Notes: generated by a model from the letters alone, not told the origin. Counted from the stretch's first letter, positions 13,229-25,217 are shown. The stretch: DNA of 64,000 bases from Stylonectria norvegica (GCA_014621405.1 JAANBC010000043.1:1-64000); one strand, 5' to 3'. A program made the numbers and translations.

Positions 13229-15994
13229 ATGGAAGGATATTCGACACAACCCCACGAGAGGACTCGTCCTCCGCATCCTCGTACCGCCTCTCGATCTTCG
13301 AACAGTACCTCAAACACCAGAACGACGTCGCAAAGTGCCAACAGTTCCACCTCTCAGATCGCCCAATCACCCCAACAGGCGAATGTCCATACTTCCCATC
13401 GATACCACCATGCGACATGTGCTCGGCCAACTAGCTCACCGCGTACGCCCCGCGCGACGCCTCGCCTATCGAGGGAAGCCAGCATCGAGTCTGCTCGGCA
13501 AACAGCTGTTTCGTCCTTTCTGCAGGAAAAACTACAAAAGGAGCGCAAGGCCGAAATCGACAAGGTCGCTGCCTTGTCGCGAACAAACACAGACATGAGC
13601 GCTTCGGTGGAATTGGGTCGTGTAAGCCAAAGCCATCATAGCTCGCCAACTAAGGGTGGAGAGTCTGATAGCCGTCGGCCGCAGTCAAATGGTGGAAGTC
13701 AGGGGACCAAGAGGAAAGGATTGGGCGTGAATGAGATGGAACAGGTAAGCCCAGGAACCACATATTGTTGTACTCACCTGACAATTTAGGTCATTTCGAA
13801 CCTTCACAAGCAAAACTTCGACCTAAAGCTCGAGCTGTTTCACCGGCGAGAGAGGCAGTCGGTAATGGAAGACCGTATCGAAACTCTGGAATCCGACAAG
13901 TTGGAAATCGAAGAGATGAACGACAAGCTAGTGCAGGAGATGGAAAAGCGGGACAAGGCCGTCGAGGAGGCTGTGGCTATGATCATCATGCTAGAAGCCA
14001 AGATTGAGCAGTTTGCACAAGAAAGGAGCATGGTGCGACAGATCGAGGCTCAAGGCCGGTACGGCTACGACCTTGACCTCCCTTACGAGCATCCCACCCC
14101 AGAGGCTCAAGTGCCGGATATTGCAAGGCTGGAGGATGATGTCAAGGCCCTCAACCGCATGCCGAGCTTCTTGTCCGAGCGCAGTGAGAACACCGAAAAT
14201 TTACGAAACGTCTATCTTGGCGTTAAGGGAAGCGTTCTCACTTTACCTCACGTTGCAGAAGGATCCGGAGACACCGAAAGTCCTGCGAATGACATGGGTA
14301 GTCCGAGTCTGAGCATCCTCAGCGAGAGCTCCTTCATCAGTGTCTACGGCCAGAAGCAGCATCCGGCCGATGTCGACGAGCCATTGTCCCTTGACGGTGC
14401 GGATAGCTTGCCTGAGAGAGCCAGAGTTATCATGCGACCGAAGACGTCCCTAGCAAAGACCTCTCATCCGCCTAGCAGGACGGCTAGGTCGAATTCGATC
14501 TCTCATACCCATGGATTTCAGTCCATTACGCAAATTATTGGTCACAGCTCTCCTCTGCAGCAGATCGAACGAACATACTCACAACAGAAGGACGACATTC
14601 AGACGGAAGACCGGGACTCGGGAGGTTTCTCAGGCCGATCAGCTAAACCGCCCAGTCATAAGAAGACTAGAGACGAGAAGCGAGAAGCTTTGCGAAGAGT
14701 ACTGACTGACGCACCTGGTGGTGTTCGCTTGCACGATCATGCCCTTCCGCCCACTCCCGACACTATCTCGACCACGACCCTGCGACGCTTTCAAAACTCC
14801 AACGATACCTTGTTTAAGCAACATGGGGTTTCGAGCCAACGGAGCCATGGTGCCCTCTCAGACTGGTCTGCCCCTGACGAGAACCATCAAGAGCCGCCCT
14901 CCGGCGCGCTTCTGCAAGAGCCATCGCCACCGACCAAGCCCAGCAACGCAAGAGACTTCAACGGGAACAGCTGCTTTGAGAACAGAGCACTGATCCCGCG
15001 ACCTCAATCTGCCAGCGAAACAACAGTATCTCATAGGAGAGGCAACGACTGGGAAAGCGACAGCGACGACTCGGATTCTCGCTCTTTAGAATCGAGCCTC
15101 GACATCTGGATGCGAGAAAGCTCACAACCGAATAAAGGTCGTATTTCTCCCGACCTTTTCAGTTTTCCCACCGCTGCGTCTAGGGGCGGATGGGCTGCCG
15201 ATGAAGCGTATGGTCCCAGCAATGCCTACGGCGATAATACGAGCATTGGATTCGATCCCGCAGTCATGTTGGATCTATTCCCAGCCCAGCAGGCATTGTT
15301 CACTAGCGCTGCACCTCCTGCGCCTAACAGGCGATCCAGCTTGCACGCCCAGACGGGTTCCACGCCGGCTCCGAGTGCCAAGCGGTCGAATGGTAGGGTG
15401 AACAAATCTCCAAGTCGACGGGGTCGGTCTTCGCGTGGTAGGAGGAACAGCGACGACCCTCAGATGAGAGCAGCAATAAAGACACCAATTCAGCAGTCTC
15501 TCCCGGCACAACCGAGCAGCGAGCAGGCGAAGAAGAATCATTACCCCCCGATCGCAGGACAACAGGCTGTTCGCAATGGCTTGACAAAGCTCTTCCGTCG
15601 GTCTCTTGGAGGCTCATCCAGTACCCCTTCGGAAGTTGGCACACCCATCGTCGCCGAGACGACGACTTTTCCTGATGCCCCCAAAAATGCCGGCATGGGT
15701 GTCCCATCATGGGTCAACAGGAATAACGCCATCGAAGACGACCGAGAAAGCGCGACTCCTCCACCGATTATGCGGCTACCACGCCAGGGGCGTGGTGTTC
15801 CCTTTGAGATTGATGTACCCGCAACGCCAGTGATGGACGAGATCCCGCCTACACCTACGACGGCAATCGCGGTTGCCGACTTGGTGCCGGAGCATCAAGG
15901 GAGTAGTCCCAGGGTCGTCTCAGCGACGGGCACCAGGAGGAAATGGCTGCCAGGGTTTGGCAGAGCCGCCAGCCTGAAGAACAGAGCTGGCTGA
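13229..15994 (+). CDS. Centrosomin N-terminal motif protein, MTOC component
   Basis: Exons 13229-13744 and 13790-15994 are joined over a 45-bp intron (GTAAGC...TCACCTGAC...TTTAG), giving 906 aa. Residues 1-165 are Ser/Thr/Pro/Arg-rich and disordered. At the exon junction begins the Cnn_1N motif, VISNLHKQNFDLKLELFHRR. It is followed by an uninterrupted coiled coil to about residue 255 (heptads such as LESDKLEIEEMNDKLVQEMEKR). This motif recruits gamma-tubulin complexes in centrosomin, Mto1, Pcp1 and ApsB-type proteins, so a role at the spindle pole body or septal microtubule-organising centres is expected. The remaining 650 residues are low-complexity, with many SP/TP sites and basic patches (RRGRSSRGRR). 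Only one recognised domain is present, so assignment to a particular paralogue is not made. Confidence 0.85.
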
Positions 15995-16650
15995 TTACGC
16001 ACGGTCGGAGTACCGATGTATGAACAGGAGCAACAAAGAAGGTTTGGGCAAGCTTGAGAAAGGTTCAGTGTGAGACTGCGATGTATTATATGGGTTAAGC
16101 CTTTGTTTTAGGGATGGGCAGGAGTCCGATTGTCAGGTCAAGACGGCACGGTTCAGCGAAATTTGGTGTATGGATTAGTGCAGGGGTAAGATGCCTTTGG
16201 CAACAGATTGACAGATTCAATTCACATTGATACAATCACTTGTGTTTCGAAATTCGGTGACTGGATTGGTAGTCGACCGGTGAGTTCGTTACAAAGGCAG
16301 GGCGAGCTGAACTTACGAGCAGGGGGCAGAGTGATTTACGTTCACGAACAAAGGCTCGGAGTCAAGTTCACGAACAGGGGCAGGGCGAGTCAAGTTTATG
16401 AGCACCGTCAGAGTGGATGAGGTTTACGAGCACAGTCAAGTTGAGTTAAGTCGGGTTCATTGAGTTGCTTTTACGTAGCTAACTACTTCCAGGCCTGTCT
16501 TTCCATCCTGATCACCCCTTTTTATTGTCCATGTCTAACGCCTTCCCAGAAAGTGACGAAGAAAGTGACGAAGAAGTGAAGAGACATTTGAATGTTATCT
16601 CCACTCGCAGGCATACACAGCACCGCTTAATCGCCCCGATCATTGCCCAT
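15995..16650. other. 3' intergenic interval between convergent genes
   Basis: This lies between the tail of the Cnn gene and the tail of the minus-strand double-psi gene. It contains the degenerate minisatellite at 16268-16465. No coding frame is supported. Confidence 0.55.
16268..16465. repeat. Degenerate minisatellite, about 28-bp period
   Basis: Six or so diverged units follow each other, each about 27-29 bp. They share a core like GCAGRGCGAGTCAAGTTTAC followed by GAGCAGG. Examples are GGCAGGGCGAGCTGAACTTA at about 16296 and GCAGGGCGAGTCAAGTTTAT at about 16380, and each is followed by GAGCA or GAACA. The boundaries are approximate because the outer units are poorly conserved. Confidence 0.55.
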
Positions 16651-17013
16651 CTAGATCCACTCCCAAGTTCCAGGCTGGCGGCCGAGGCCCAGATCGCCAA
16701 TGGCCCGCTGGAAGGCCGCGGGGGACAGGTCGAGATCGTTGTAAGCGCAGCCGGCGCAGCGGTCGACAACGGCGACATCGACGGAGCCAGCGGCGCCCGT
16801 GACGCGGATGCTGCGGCCGCAGGGCTTCTCGGCGTCGAAGAGGCCGGCGGAGACGGCGACGATGAGGTCGTTGGCCGTGGAGGTGGAGCCACAGGCTCCG
16901 AGGCCGGGCTCGTAGAAGGTAATGCTACCGGCGGCGCGCTCTGAGAGCTGGGGGGTGGCGAGGGCCGAGGCCAGAGGGAGGGCCATGAGGATGGACTTGA
17001 TGATGGCGACCAT
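16651..17013 (-). CDS. Small secreted double-psi beta-barrel (RlpA/barwin-like) protein
   Basis: The frame encodes 120 aa from the ATG at 17013, chosen because it begins a clean signal peptide (MVAIIKSILMALPLASALA). An in-frame upstream start would precede it with Pro/Thr/Asn-rich leader text. The mature part is a single double-psi beta-barrel domain: GSITFYEPGLGACGSTSTAND, IVAVSAGLFD, CGRSIRVTG, VAVVDRCAGC and DLDLSPAAFQRA. Four cysteines occupy the usual positions, and the VVDRCxGC and DLDLSP signatures place it with fungal expansin-like/RlpA-like proteins of about 110-130 aa. These are secreted and often plant- or wall-associated; enzymatic activity is usually not shown. It stands alone, on the opposite strand to its neighbours. 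Confidence 0.88.
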   Translation of the reverse strand: MVAIIKSILMALPLASALATPQLSERAAGSITFYEPGLGACGSTSTANDLIVAVSAGLFDAEKPCGRSIRVTGAAGSVDVAVVDRCAGCAYNDLDLSPAAFQRAIGDLGLGRQPGTWEWI

Positions 17014-20000
17014 TTTGATGGTGGTGGTGGTTTGGTTTGGGTGATGGTTGAAAGAGGTTGGTGGTGTAAGTGGTAGTTGAGGTTTGTTTGAGTGTTTGAG
17101 TAGAAGAAAGCTTGAAGGTTGAGTGCTTGAGGTGTTGTGTGTTATGAAGAGGAAGAAAAGAGAAAGCCGCCAAGCCCGACGAGAAGCTGTTTTTATACTC
17201 AATGGCCTTCACCTTGTTCTCATCTGTTCCTCCGGCCGTCAGTGATTCACGATTCACGCTCCCCACGAAACCACACCTGTGGCGCCAACGTGACACTACA
17301 CCCGCAGCCACTCCGCCCAGGGGTCGTCACGCCTCTCCAGGAACCGCCTCACGGGATGTCACTTCGATGAATAATTACCCCTTGCTCCCCACAGTGCTGG
17401 CTTCCGTGGCGGTTTCGCGCGCTTCACCGAGTCACTGGACAGAGACGGACTGACGCTAGGGGCTCTAGAAGAGACTGGAGATCGGGAGATAGGAAACGGC
17501 TGCATGAATTGCGGGATTTTGGATTGGTTAATGGGAATTGAGTTTGGGGTGTTCCTGAGGGAGAGTTTTGAGGTGGTGGTGAGTGACATGCGGGTGGTGT
17601 GGTGGTTGTGGATGAAAGAGTTTTCTAAGTTGTTAGTTTGGGTGAGATTTCAGCTTTCACGAAGGGGAGTTGGGTCTTGATCTTGGATCTAGATCTCCGT
17701 CTGGATTTGAAATGTGAGTACGAGATGGAGCTACGGGGCTGCTGTTGGAGGTAGCCGAAGTAAAGATTGAGTTCTATCTACGGCATATTGCGCACCACCG
17801 GGGAAACTGAAACACTACGACCAAGCCTTACGGCCTCGATAGCTTGAAATGAGGCAGTAAACCGACGATAAGTCTACGGTTACCCTTCTTCGTGCTGTTT
17901 ATCCCATGCAGTGGCTGTTACAGGCCAGGTCCCCGTGTCTTGGAGATCGGAGCTGTCATGATGCTGTCGTGCATGCAGGCCTCGATCCGAGTCTGGGGTG
18001 GCACGTGGTCAGTGACACTGACAGATCGGTGGGGGTGATTAAAGGGTCTGGGGCAAGTCACACGCCCAAAGTTGAAACGTATAGTGGGTAGAGTGATGGT
18101 ATAGTGAGCGGGTGGCTTATTGCGGTGTGGTAGTTTGGAGTTGATGGACTTGTGAACAATGACGGAAGAGGGAGAGGCCCTGTGTTGGAGAGCTTAAGAC
18201 GTCAGGGAGATGAAGGAGGAGGTCTTTGTTGAAGTCTTGGAGGGAGCACACGATTCTGGAGGGAGAGGGATGGAACATGCTCTTGATGGGGAACAATGTT
18301 TTCATTATTCGGTCATAGAACAGTCGTAGTGGTACTACCGTATTTCACACGATAAACATGTACAGCGCCTGGGCGTGTCGAGCAGAAGCCCAGGCTTATC
18401 ATTCCATCTCTCCATCCTGATAATGTAGCGTTTGTTAATGAGCAGGTAGAAACCTGATGTTCTATATTACTGGCACTGCGTGTGGGTAGTACACGTCAAT
18501 CTCCAACACCCCTGTATCATCATTTCCGGTTCGGAGCCTTCATGCTCATAGCTAGATAAAGGCCAATAACAAAGAAGGAGGTATAACTCATAAAACTGAG
18601 CAGTGAAAACCATTCTTCCTAAGTATGTATACTTAATCGTCGCGACAGGCTTTGCAATAATAGGCTCCCTGAAGTGGTCGTTGATGGAAGCTCACATCAA
18701 GCGCGCAGTGTTGACACCTGACATTTGTGAAATAAGCGGCAACTCTTTTTCAACGGCCTGCTACTCAATAGATCTATCTATAGCTTTACAGTCACAGAAT
18801 GAAGCTGTTAAATTCGAACACGCTCTTGCCTGCAAGTCTCGGAATTTCATGTGACCTCGAGTACCATGACTGGGCACCAGTCGATATCGAGCATCAAGGC
18901 CGTGAACAGCTCTATGGAAAGCACCCAGTCAACCTAGCTACAATTACACTCGCTGTTGTTTGTCTTTTTCAATAAATCAAGATATTTGTTGTCATGTCCT
19001 GCGTCGTTTCGCATGGTCAAGACATTTGATATCAGGCTGCTATGACATGTAGGTAACTTCTCTTCATCACTTGAGCTCATCTGTGTCGGAACATAGTGTC
19101 ATCCCAATAGTGGAATCCTCGGAAATCCTCAGCTTTACTGACTAGAGCGTAGCTGCGACACAACAGGTGCGAATACTAGCTAAAGTAACTCCTCGCTCAA
19201 ACAGCACCTGCTTTGACACTCCCGCGTGGCTGCATTATATCATCTCGGAAAATCTCGTTAATAGCAGCTTCTAAGGGTGCGGTTCTTTAGCTATTCATGC
19301 GACACTCTGCTACAGAATAGGCGAAGTGTTGGCAGTAGCTTGGCACGAAAACCGAGCTGAGTTTAGCTACAGATGATGAAACACGGGCTGCATCAACCTC
19401 CCCAAAAAACTGCACCGTTGGGGGCAACATCCTCCGAAGTTTGCAGCTTGTAGATAAAACTTAGCACATATTCCGAGGAGGTATTGCCCGGAACCTAAGA
19501 ATGTGCATCTTTACCCGTTAAACTATAGATGAAAGGTAGCACAACGCGTTGCTTATGTGTGACAAACCCGTGTCGTTCAGCGGACCGTGAGTTCAGCTGT
19601 CGGATCGCCAAGACACGACCCGACGCAGTGCTACACAAGACGCAGGGGGGCAGGGAATTATTATCTTGTCTTGACTAATTCCTAACCCCCAAAATTGAGC
19701 TGTTCGTTGGGGGGTTATCGTGTGTTGGCAGCCTCGAACGGCGTCTTGACGAAACCTTAGCTCTTGAGAAAACGGCGGAAACTTCAACGGAGCCACAAAC
19801 GCGACTGTGCCTCTTCTCATTGTGATTCCTATCCCTCAAGGTCCATGTCGGCGGCACTGATTCACCGATATCTCAGTTCGTCGACAATTATGACAATGCA
19901 GAGCAAAAGAAAGTTTACCCCCCAAAAATTAGAGTACAAAAAGTATGTCTCACGCACTCGTTCGTATTCACTACCCCCGAACAGCGCAGCTCTGCATGCT

Positions 20001-20235
20001 TCATCCATTTGGGACGGAATGGCGTCTTTGTCCAAAGCCTCTCGGATCCATCTCCTCGTTTACGCACTTCTAATTGTCCCGCTTACTCGGTATTGTAAAT
20101 AGCAGCGGGTTGTGAATCACACCTCAAACGCTCGTAGACATCGCTCACGGGACCTACATAAGAGGCAACACTCCCCGAGTTATCTCTGATTTGGAGTCAC
20201 TCATCTCAACCATCCAGCATAGCTTGCCTGTCAAC
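17014..20235. other. Intergenic region, no gene seen
   Basis: About 3.2 kb lies between two promoters facing away from each other (double-psi gene -, oxidase +). From about 18.3 kb the base composition becomes more AT-rich and the frames are all short. No protein motif, tRNA-like fold or repeat with clear ends was recognised. Confidence 0.45.
17190..17198 (-). promoter_or_regulatory. TATA box of the double-psi protein gene
   Basis: The minus strand reads AGTATAAAAACAGC here, about 180 bp upstream of the ATG at 17013. The intervening leader is A/C-rich in the sense direction. Position and sequence fit a core promoter; it is assigned by eye only. Confidence 0.45.
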
Positions 20236-21831
20236 ATGACTCTCCAGCGAGCGGCGTATTTGCTGCTCTGTCTCTCCTCGGCCTTTTCGTGGGCTAATAA
20301 TGTTCCCGCCGTCAAGCGCGCTGGTCTTACGGACTGCCTTTCTGGGTCCTCGGTGCCGTTTGATGTTAAGGGCACGAATGAGTGGACTCAGGATGTGAAG
20401 CCGTATAACCTTCGCCTGCCCTACACGCCTGCTGCTATCGCCGTTCCGAAGAGCGTCAGAGACATCAAGTGGGCTGTAGCTTGTGGTGTTAAGCATGGCG
20501 TGAGAATCAGTGCCAAGGGTGGCGGTCATAGCTATGGATCGTATGGATATGGTGGTGAGGACGGACACTTGGTTATCATCTTGGATCGCATGTATGGTGT
20601 CACTCTCAAGGATGGCATTGCTAAAGTGCAGCCGGGTGCGAGACTTGGACATGTTGCTACCGAGTTGTTCAAGCAAGGCCGTCGAGGAATCGCTCACGGA
20701 TCGTGCCCTGGGTAAGTCTATGTCATTGATATGAGGAAGAAGACGAGGCTGATGAGTTTAGTGTTGGCATAGCAGGCCACGTCTTGCACGGCGGCTACGG
20801 AATGGCCTCGCGAACCTATGGCCTCACCTTGGACTGGCTTGTCGGCGCGACAGTTGTCCTCGCAAACAGTACTGTCGTTCACTGCTCAGCAACTGAGAAT
20901 GTTGACCTCTTCTGGGCCCTCCGCGGTGCAGGCTCGTCTTTTGGCATCGTGGCTGAGTTCGAGTTCAAGACCTTCAGCGTTCCTACAAAGGTCACGCCCT
21001 TCAGCATCGAACTCGACTGGGGCCGAAATGGAGCAACCAAGGGAATTTCTGCCTTCCAAGAGCTCGGAATGAATGCGCCCAAGGAGCTGAACATGCAAAT
21101 CTATCTCGCGCCTAGTGGGCAGACCATTCAGGGCGTTTGGTATGGAGATCGGGCCGGGTTGAACGCAGCGCTGAAGCCGTTTTTGGGACAGATCAATGCG
21201 CAGATATCGACGGCGAGCACGATGGGATGGATTGAAGGCCTGGAACACTTTTCCGGCAATCAGGAGCTTGATCAGACTCGCCCATATGACATGGTAAGAC
21301 ATCTACTCCATGGAACCCAGCCCTCGGCCTCACTAACACGTCCAGCACTCGACGTTTTACACCACAAGCCTCATGACCAAGGCGCTCACCAAGACCCAGA
21401 TCGATGCCTTCGTCAAGGTATTGTTCGACAACACCGAAGACGATGATGCTCGCCACTCGTGGTATCTCCTCCTCGACCTCCACGGCGGCAAAAACTCTGC
21501 CGTCACCAAGGTCGCGAAGGACGCAACGGCATACCCCCATCGCGACATGCTGCTCCTATACCAGTTCTCCGACAGCGGGAGCAACGGCGTTTACCCCAAC
21601 CCCAGTGAAGGCTTTGAGCTTCTGCAGAAATTCAGGTTCACACTCTCGAGACTGATGGCGGACGTAGACTGGGGGATGTACGCCAACTACATTGACACGC
21701 GTATAGATGCGCGAGGCGCCCCCAGGCTGTACTATCGTGAAAACCTGCCGAGGTTGCGGACCCTCAAGGGCCAGCTAGATCCCAATGCCGTGTTTTGGAA
21801 TCCGCAAGGCGTTATCTCTTATGACGTTTGA
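20236..21831 (+). CDS. Secreted FAD-linked oxidase, berberine-bridge type (AA7-like)
   Basis: Three exons (20236-20711, 20762-21293, 21346-21831) with 50- and 52-bp introns give 497 aa. The start is the first ATG, beginning the signal peptide MTLQRAAYLLLCLSSAFSWA. The FAD-binding PP-loop shows KGGGHSYGSYG with His98, and GSCPGVGIAGHVLHGG with Cys157, the two residues that attach the flavin in bicovalent enzymes. GGYGMASRTYGLTLDWL and LFWALRGAGSSFGIVAEFEF are standard family blocks. The C-terminal BBE segment reads YYRENLPRLRTLKGQLDPN followed by NPQGV. Family members oxidise oligosaccharides at the reducing end or secondary metabolites, releasing H2O2. The pattern resembles gluco/chito-oligosaccharide oxidases, but the substrate cannot be read from the sequence. 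Confidence 0.92.
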
Positions 21832-22370
21832 TGGGGTTGTAGACACTCATCCGTAGGCATCCAAACATTTAGGGGAGCATAAACAGAAGGCCATAAACTA
21901 GATTAAAGACAATCTTAGCAAGTTGTATGGGGAACACGGGGCACACATTGTGGCATCGCAATTGGGCGTCATCTGGAGTCAGTGCACACGTGGCTCCAGC
22001 AAATTCGGTGATTACGATGGGACGATTCAATGCAACGAGATGAGCGTCAGCAGCAAAGTGAAAAACTGAGATACACTCGTTCGAAAAGACAGGCACTGGC
22101 GATTAGATCGGCCGTAGAGACTTTGATGATCAGGTTTCAAGGAGGATTAAAGACTTCGATTGTAGATCTTGATACAAGAACCACTTCAAGCATCATGTCT
22201 ACGATGCAAAGGAAAACATCACCAACAAAAGGCCGCTATAGCAGCGCAATTATAGTTACGTGACGGGAAACACCAGGGATGTGCCATCTCACCCCGCTCA
22301 AGCCCGGCGACGCCGACATACAAACAAAGATCCATTCGTCGTCGAGAACTTCCATCTTCCACAATCCATC
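21832..22370. other. Short intergenic spacer
   Basis: About 540 bp lies between two plus-strand genes. It should hold the 3' UTR of the oxidase and the promoter of the GTPase-like gene. No distinctive site was recognised. Confidence 0.5.
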
Positions 22371-23467
22371 ATGAACGTCGAAGACTGGCAAGCGACGCGC
22401 ATTCGCAACAGTCGGTACGTCCAAGACGGCGCCGTGAAGCCTTGGCCATGGCGCATCCAAGTGCAGGTCCTCGGCGGAGGAGGCAGCGGGCGGCACAGCT
22501 TGCTCAACCAGGTGAGATGACTAGAAGACTAGAAGCCCAAGACTGGGGAGTTAACAATTTGTAGATCTGCTGGGGGAAGCTCGACAGGACGGGCGTTCAT
22601 CCCATGGACCCTGACGTGGGTTATAGAGAGGAGGAGATGCGGCGTCTCCCCTGCAGCGTGTGGTTCGACACGCCGCCGTCGTTGACCTCGTACGGCGCAG
22701 GATGCATCTTCACTAAAACCGAGCTTTTCACCATTGTTTCGCGCGGACTGAGAGAATGCGATGCCCTCGTTTTGGTGTACGATGTCTCTGATCCCAGAAG
22801 CTTCCAGGTCCTCTGCGAGTTCTGCACTCGGTGCGAGCGCGAGGGCATCAGTGTCGCTCCGGGCGTTGGCCTCCCCTGTTTGATCGTCGGCAACAAGACC
22901 GACCTGGCAAGCAGAGTGCCCGTCGAGGAGGCGGAGAGGCTCGCGCGGAGGATAGGCGGCAAGGCCATTACCTGTTCGGCCTTGTTTGGCGTGGATTCTC
23001 TGAGTTTGTTGCAGCAAGTCGTGGACCCGGTGATCGATGCGCGGGTGCAACTGATGCACGAGAGCGAGGAGGTGCTAGGGGAGTCGATCCGCGCCCTCAT
23101 ATCGTGGGCTTCAAAACAGCGATCCCACATGAAGAGACAACTGAGCGCGCGAACACCAAAAGGCCGAAGACCCACGCCGAGCACGCGGTATGTGCCGCCG
23201 TGGGAACGACTTCGAGGCGCGCCACCGCGATGGACGATGCGGCAGATTCGCAGCCCACCTGAACTGCCCCCGGCGCATAAGCTGGGCGACTCGGAGACGG
23301 AGGTCAACGTACCCGTACGGTGTCCGTCGGAGTATCAGTTGCCGGTTGGCTTGGTTGAACCGGCGGCGACGGAGTGGCCGAGGTTTTCGAGGTTCCTGCC
23401 CGACTGGTGGGATGTCTCGTCTCGGCACTCTCGGGGCTCACGGTCTTTGTTGGACATAGGGACTTGA
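22371..23467 (+). CDS. Divergent Ras-like small GTPase (probable pseudo-GTPase)
   Basis: Exons 22371-22511 and 22565-23467 (53-bp intron, donor GTGAGA, acceptor TTGTAG) give 347 aa. The first ATG in frame is at 22371. A Ras fold is recognisable: strand 1 with the P-loop region VLGGGGSGRHSLLNQ, LVLVYDVSDPRSFQVL, the guanine-specificity motif VGNKTDL and the G5-like TCSALFG. Key catalytic positions are changed: the P-loop Lys-Ser is Arg-His, no switch I Thr is evident, and the DTAGQ motif is DTPPS. Residues after about 230 form a Pro/Arg-rich tail without a CAAX box. An alternative last intron (weak donor GTTCCT near 23392, acceptor ACATAG ending at 23460) would replace the last residues with a tail ending at 23688; coding-like text there (HFDYKRHRVRLLEDTEEYDQ) makes that model credible. 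Confidence 0.75.
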
Positions 23468-23688
23468 ATGCGGATAAGCGCTGGTTATCGAAAATGAAAC
23501 CGCCGGAGCCGGAGCCGGACTTTGGTGGAGCCCATCGGCGACGACTCGGGCCGTCCGGGGTAGGCGCGGAGGGTGGAAAGAGCGACTTGCATTTCGACTA
23601 TAAACGACATCGAGTCCGACTACTGGAGGATACGGAGGAATATGACCAGGAGAGCGGCGCGCTTACTACGCTTGAGAATATTGTTTAA

Positions 23689-24767
23689 TGGCTAGAAGGA
23701 AGGACCGGAGTTTCGGCGCATTGCAGGAAATGTAACTATGCATGGACGGTTTCTAGAAGGTGTTATACAACATCACAACCCCGGCCTTTGTAGGATGACT
23801 TGCAGAAAGCACACCATGTATGATTGGTTCTTCATCGTGCCTTTACAAAAGTGCTCACTATCATACTATACCGTATATGGTATGAGTCTAGCGTGCGGAC
23901 CAGAAGTTGGAGTCGTTCCCCCAACTCTAGTCTCTCGTCCTCACTACGACGGAACCACGCCTCCCCCAACTGCACGACACAGCACAACTCCATGTGCCCT
24001 GGCCTGGTGATCAGCCCGTGGCTGGACTAGCTGAAAGTCTGAAACCTTACCCCAAATCGTCAACCCTTGCGATCGCCGTGACTAGCAGATTACGCTTATC
24101 CTTCTACCCGCGCCCGTCGTCTTAGCTACATGCACGTACTATGTAAATTCTAGAACCCGCACTAAGAAGCAGGGTTGCATCCGTACACCTCGTTTAAGGA
24201 GCTGCCGTGTCTGAGGTGCGCAATCGTTCGTGCAGTGGTACGATGGGCCGTCGGGCTTCCGCTTCTAAACACCGCGTTGTCTAGCAGCAGCTCTGACTAC
24301 TTTTATGCTCTTGTTTTGGGGAAAGGCTGGGCCGCGGTAGCTGTGAGGCCCCCCACGCAGTTCGTCGGTATTTGCGCGCCCTATCTGAGGTGTAACGGCC
24401 GATGCGGGTGGTCTGGACGGCCGTTGAGATGTTGTTGAGATGCCGTTTTCGAAATCACCTTCCAATTCGCGACGGCGGCTAGCACAGCGTTGCATATATT
24501 TCAAGCACATATCGGCGATGGGGGACTTGGTTGGAGGATAAATCGAATTTGCGACCGAACCTGAATGATATGCTTTGCATCAAATATTAGGAAGCACTGT
24601 GAAGATACCCTGGCTTTCCTTCTATCAAGACTCTACAAGTATTGGACACACTTACATATTCGCTTATAAAAGTCCATATGCTGTGCAATCGTCCACAACC
24701 CTTTCATGCAATTAAATAAGCCCAACAATCCATTTATCACCATTCCCCAGCCCCAGCCCTCGCCACA
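23689..24767. other. Intergenic region upstream of the RNase gene
   Basis: No coding frame is supported. It contains the promoter of the RNase gene, including the TATA box at 24665-24672. The last 60 bp before the ATG are C/A-rich, as in many fungal leaders. Confidence 0.5.
24665..24672 (+). promoter_or_regulatory. TATA box of the RNase gene
   Basis: TATAAAAG lies 96 bp before the ATG at 24768, in the right orientation and followed by an A/C-rich leader. It is assigned by position and match to the consensus only. Confidence 0.55.
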
Positions 24768-25217
24768 ATGCAGATACCGTTCGCTCTCCTCTCCCTCATC
24801 ACCCTCGTCAGCGCCCTCCCAGCCTCGCTCGACCGTCGTGCAGCAGCCACTTGCGGCAGCACCTCCTACACAGCCGCCGCCGTGAACGCCGCCTCAGTGG
24901 CAGCGTGCAACTACGTCAAGGCAGACGACACAGCAGGGACCTCGACGTATCCGCACGTGTACAACAACCTCGAGGGCTTCGCCTTCGGCGGGCTGAGCGG
25001 GCCGTATTACGAGTTCCCCATCCTGTCGTCGGGGTCTATCTACGCGGGAGGTACGTCTTGGTTCGCGCTGCGAGATGCAGGCTAAATGTCGTATGTGTCT
25101 GTAGGATCGCCGGGGCCGGACCGGGTAGTCATCACGGCGGCGTGTAAGCAGGCCGGGACGATCACGCATACTGGAGCCAGTGGGAATGATTTTGTGGCTT
25201 GCAAAGGGACGTCGTAG
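24768..25217 (+). CDS. Secreted guanyl-specific ribonuclease, RNase T1/N1 family
   Basis: Exons 24768-25050 and 25105-25217 (54-bp intron GTACGT...CTGTAG) encode 131 aa. Residues 1-24 are a signal peptide with a possible dibasic processing site (LDRR). All the family's active-site blocks are present: YPHVYNNLEGF (Tyr61, His63), YYEFPILSSG (Glu82), GGSPGPDRVV (Arg101) and THTGASGN (His116). Four cysteines (29, 48, 108, 127) can form the usual disulfides. These small extracellular enzymes cut single-stranded RNA 3' of guanosine through a cyclic phosphate. The compact size and lack of long loops argue for the ordinary T1 type rather than the ribotoxin subfamily. It may serve nutrition or act as an effector; the sequence does not decide. 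Confidence 0.95.

Noticed and set aside
18603..18854. 83-codon frame with a hydrophobic N-terminus
   Set aside because: Lies in AT-rich intergenic DNA. The N-terminal helix is weak, and neither homology nor neighbouring exons support it.
20191..20235. Upstream extension of oxidase 1 to a TTG codon
   Set aside because: There is no ATG, and the ATG at 20236 starts a good signal peptide.
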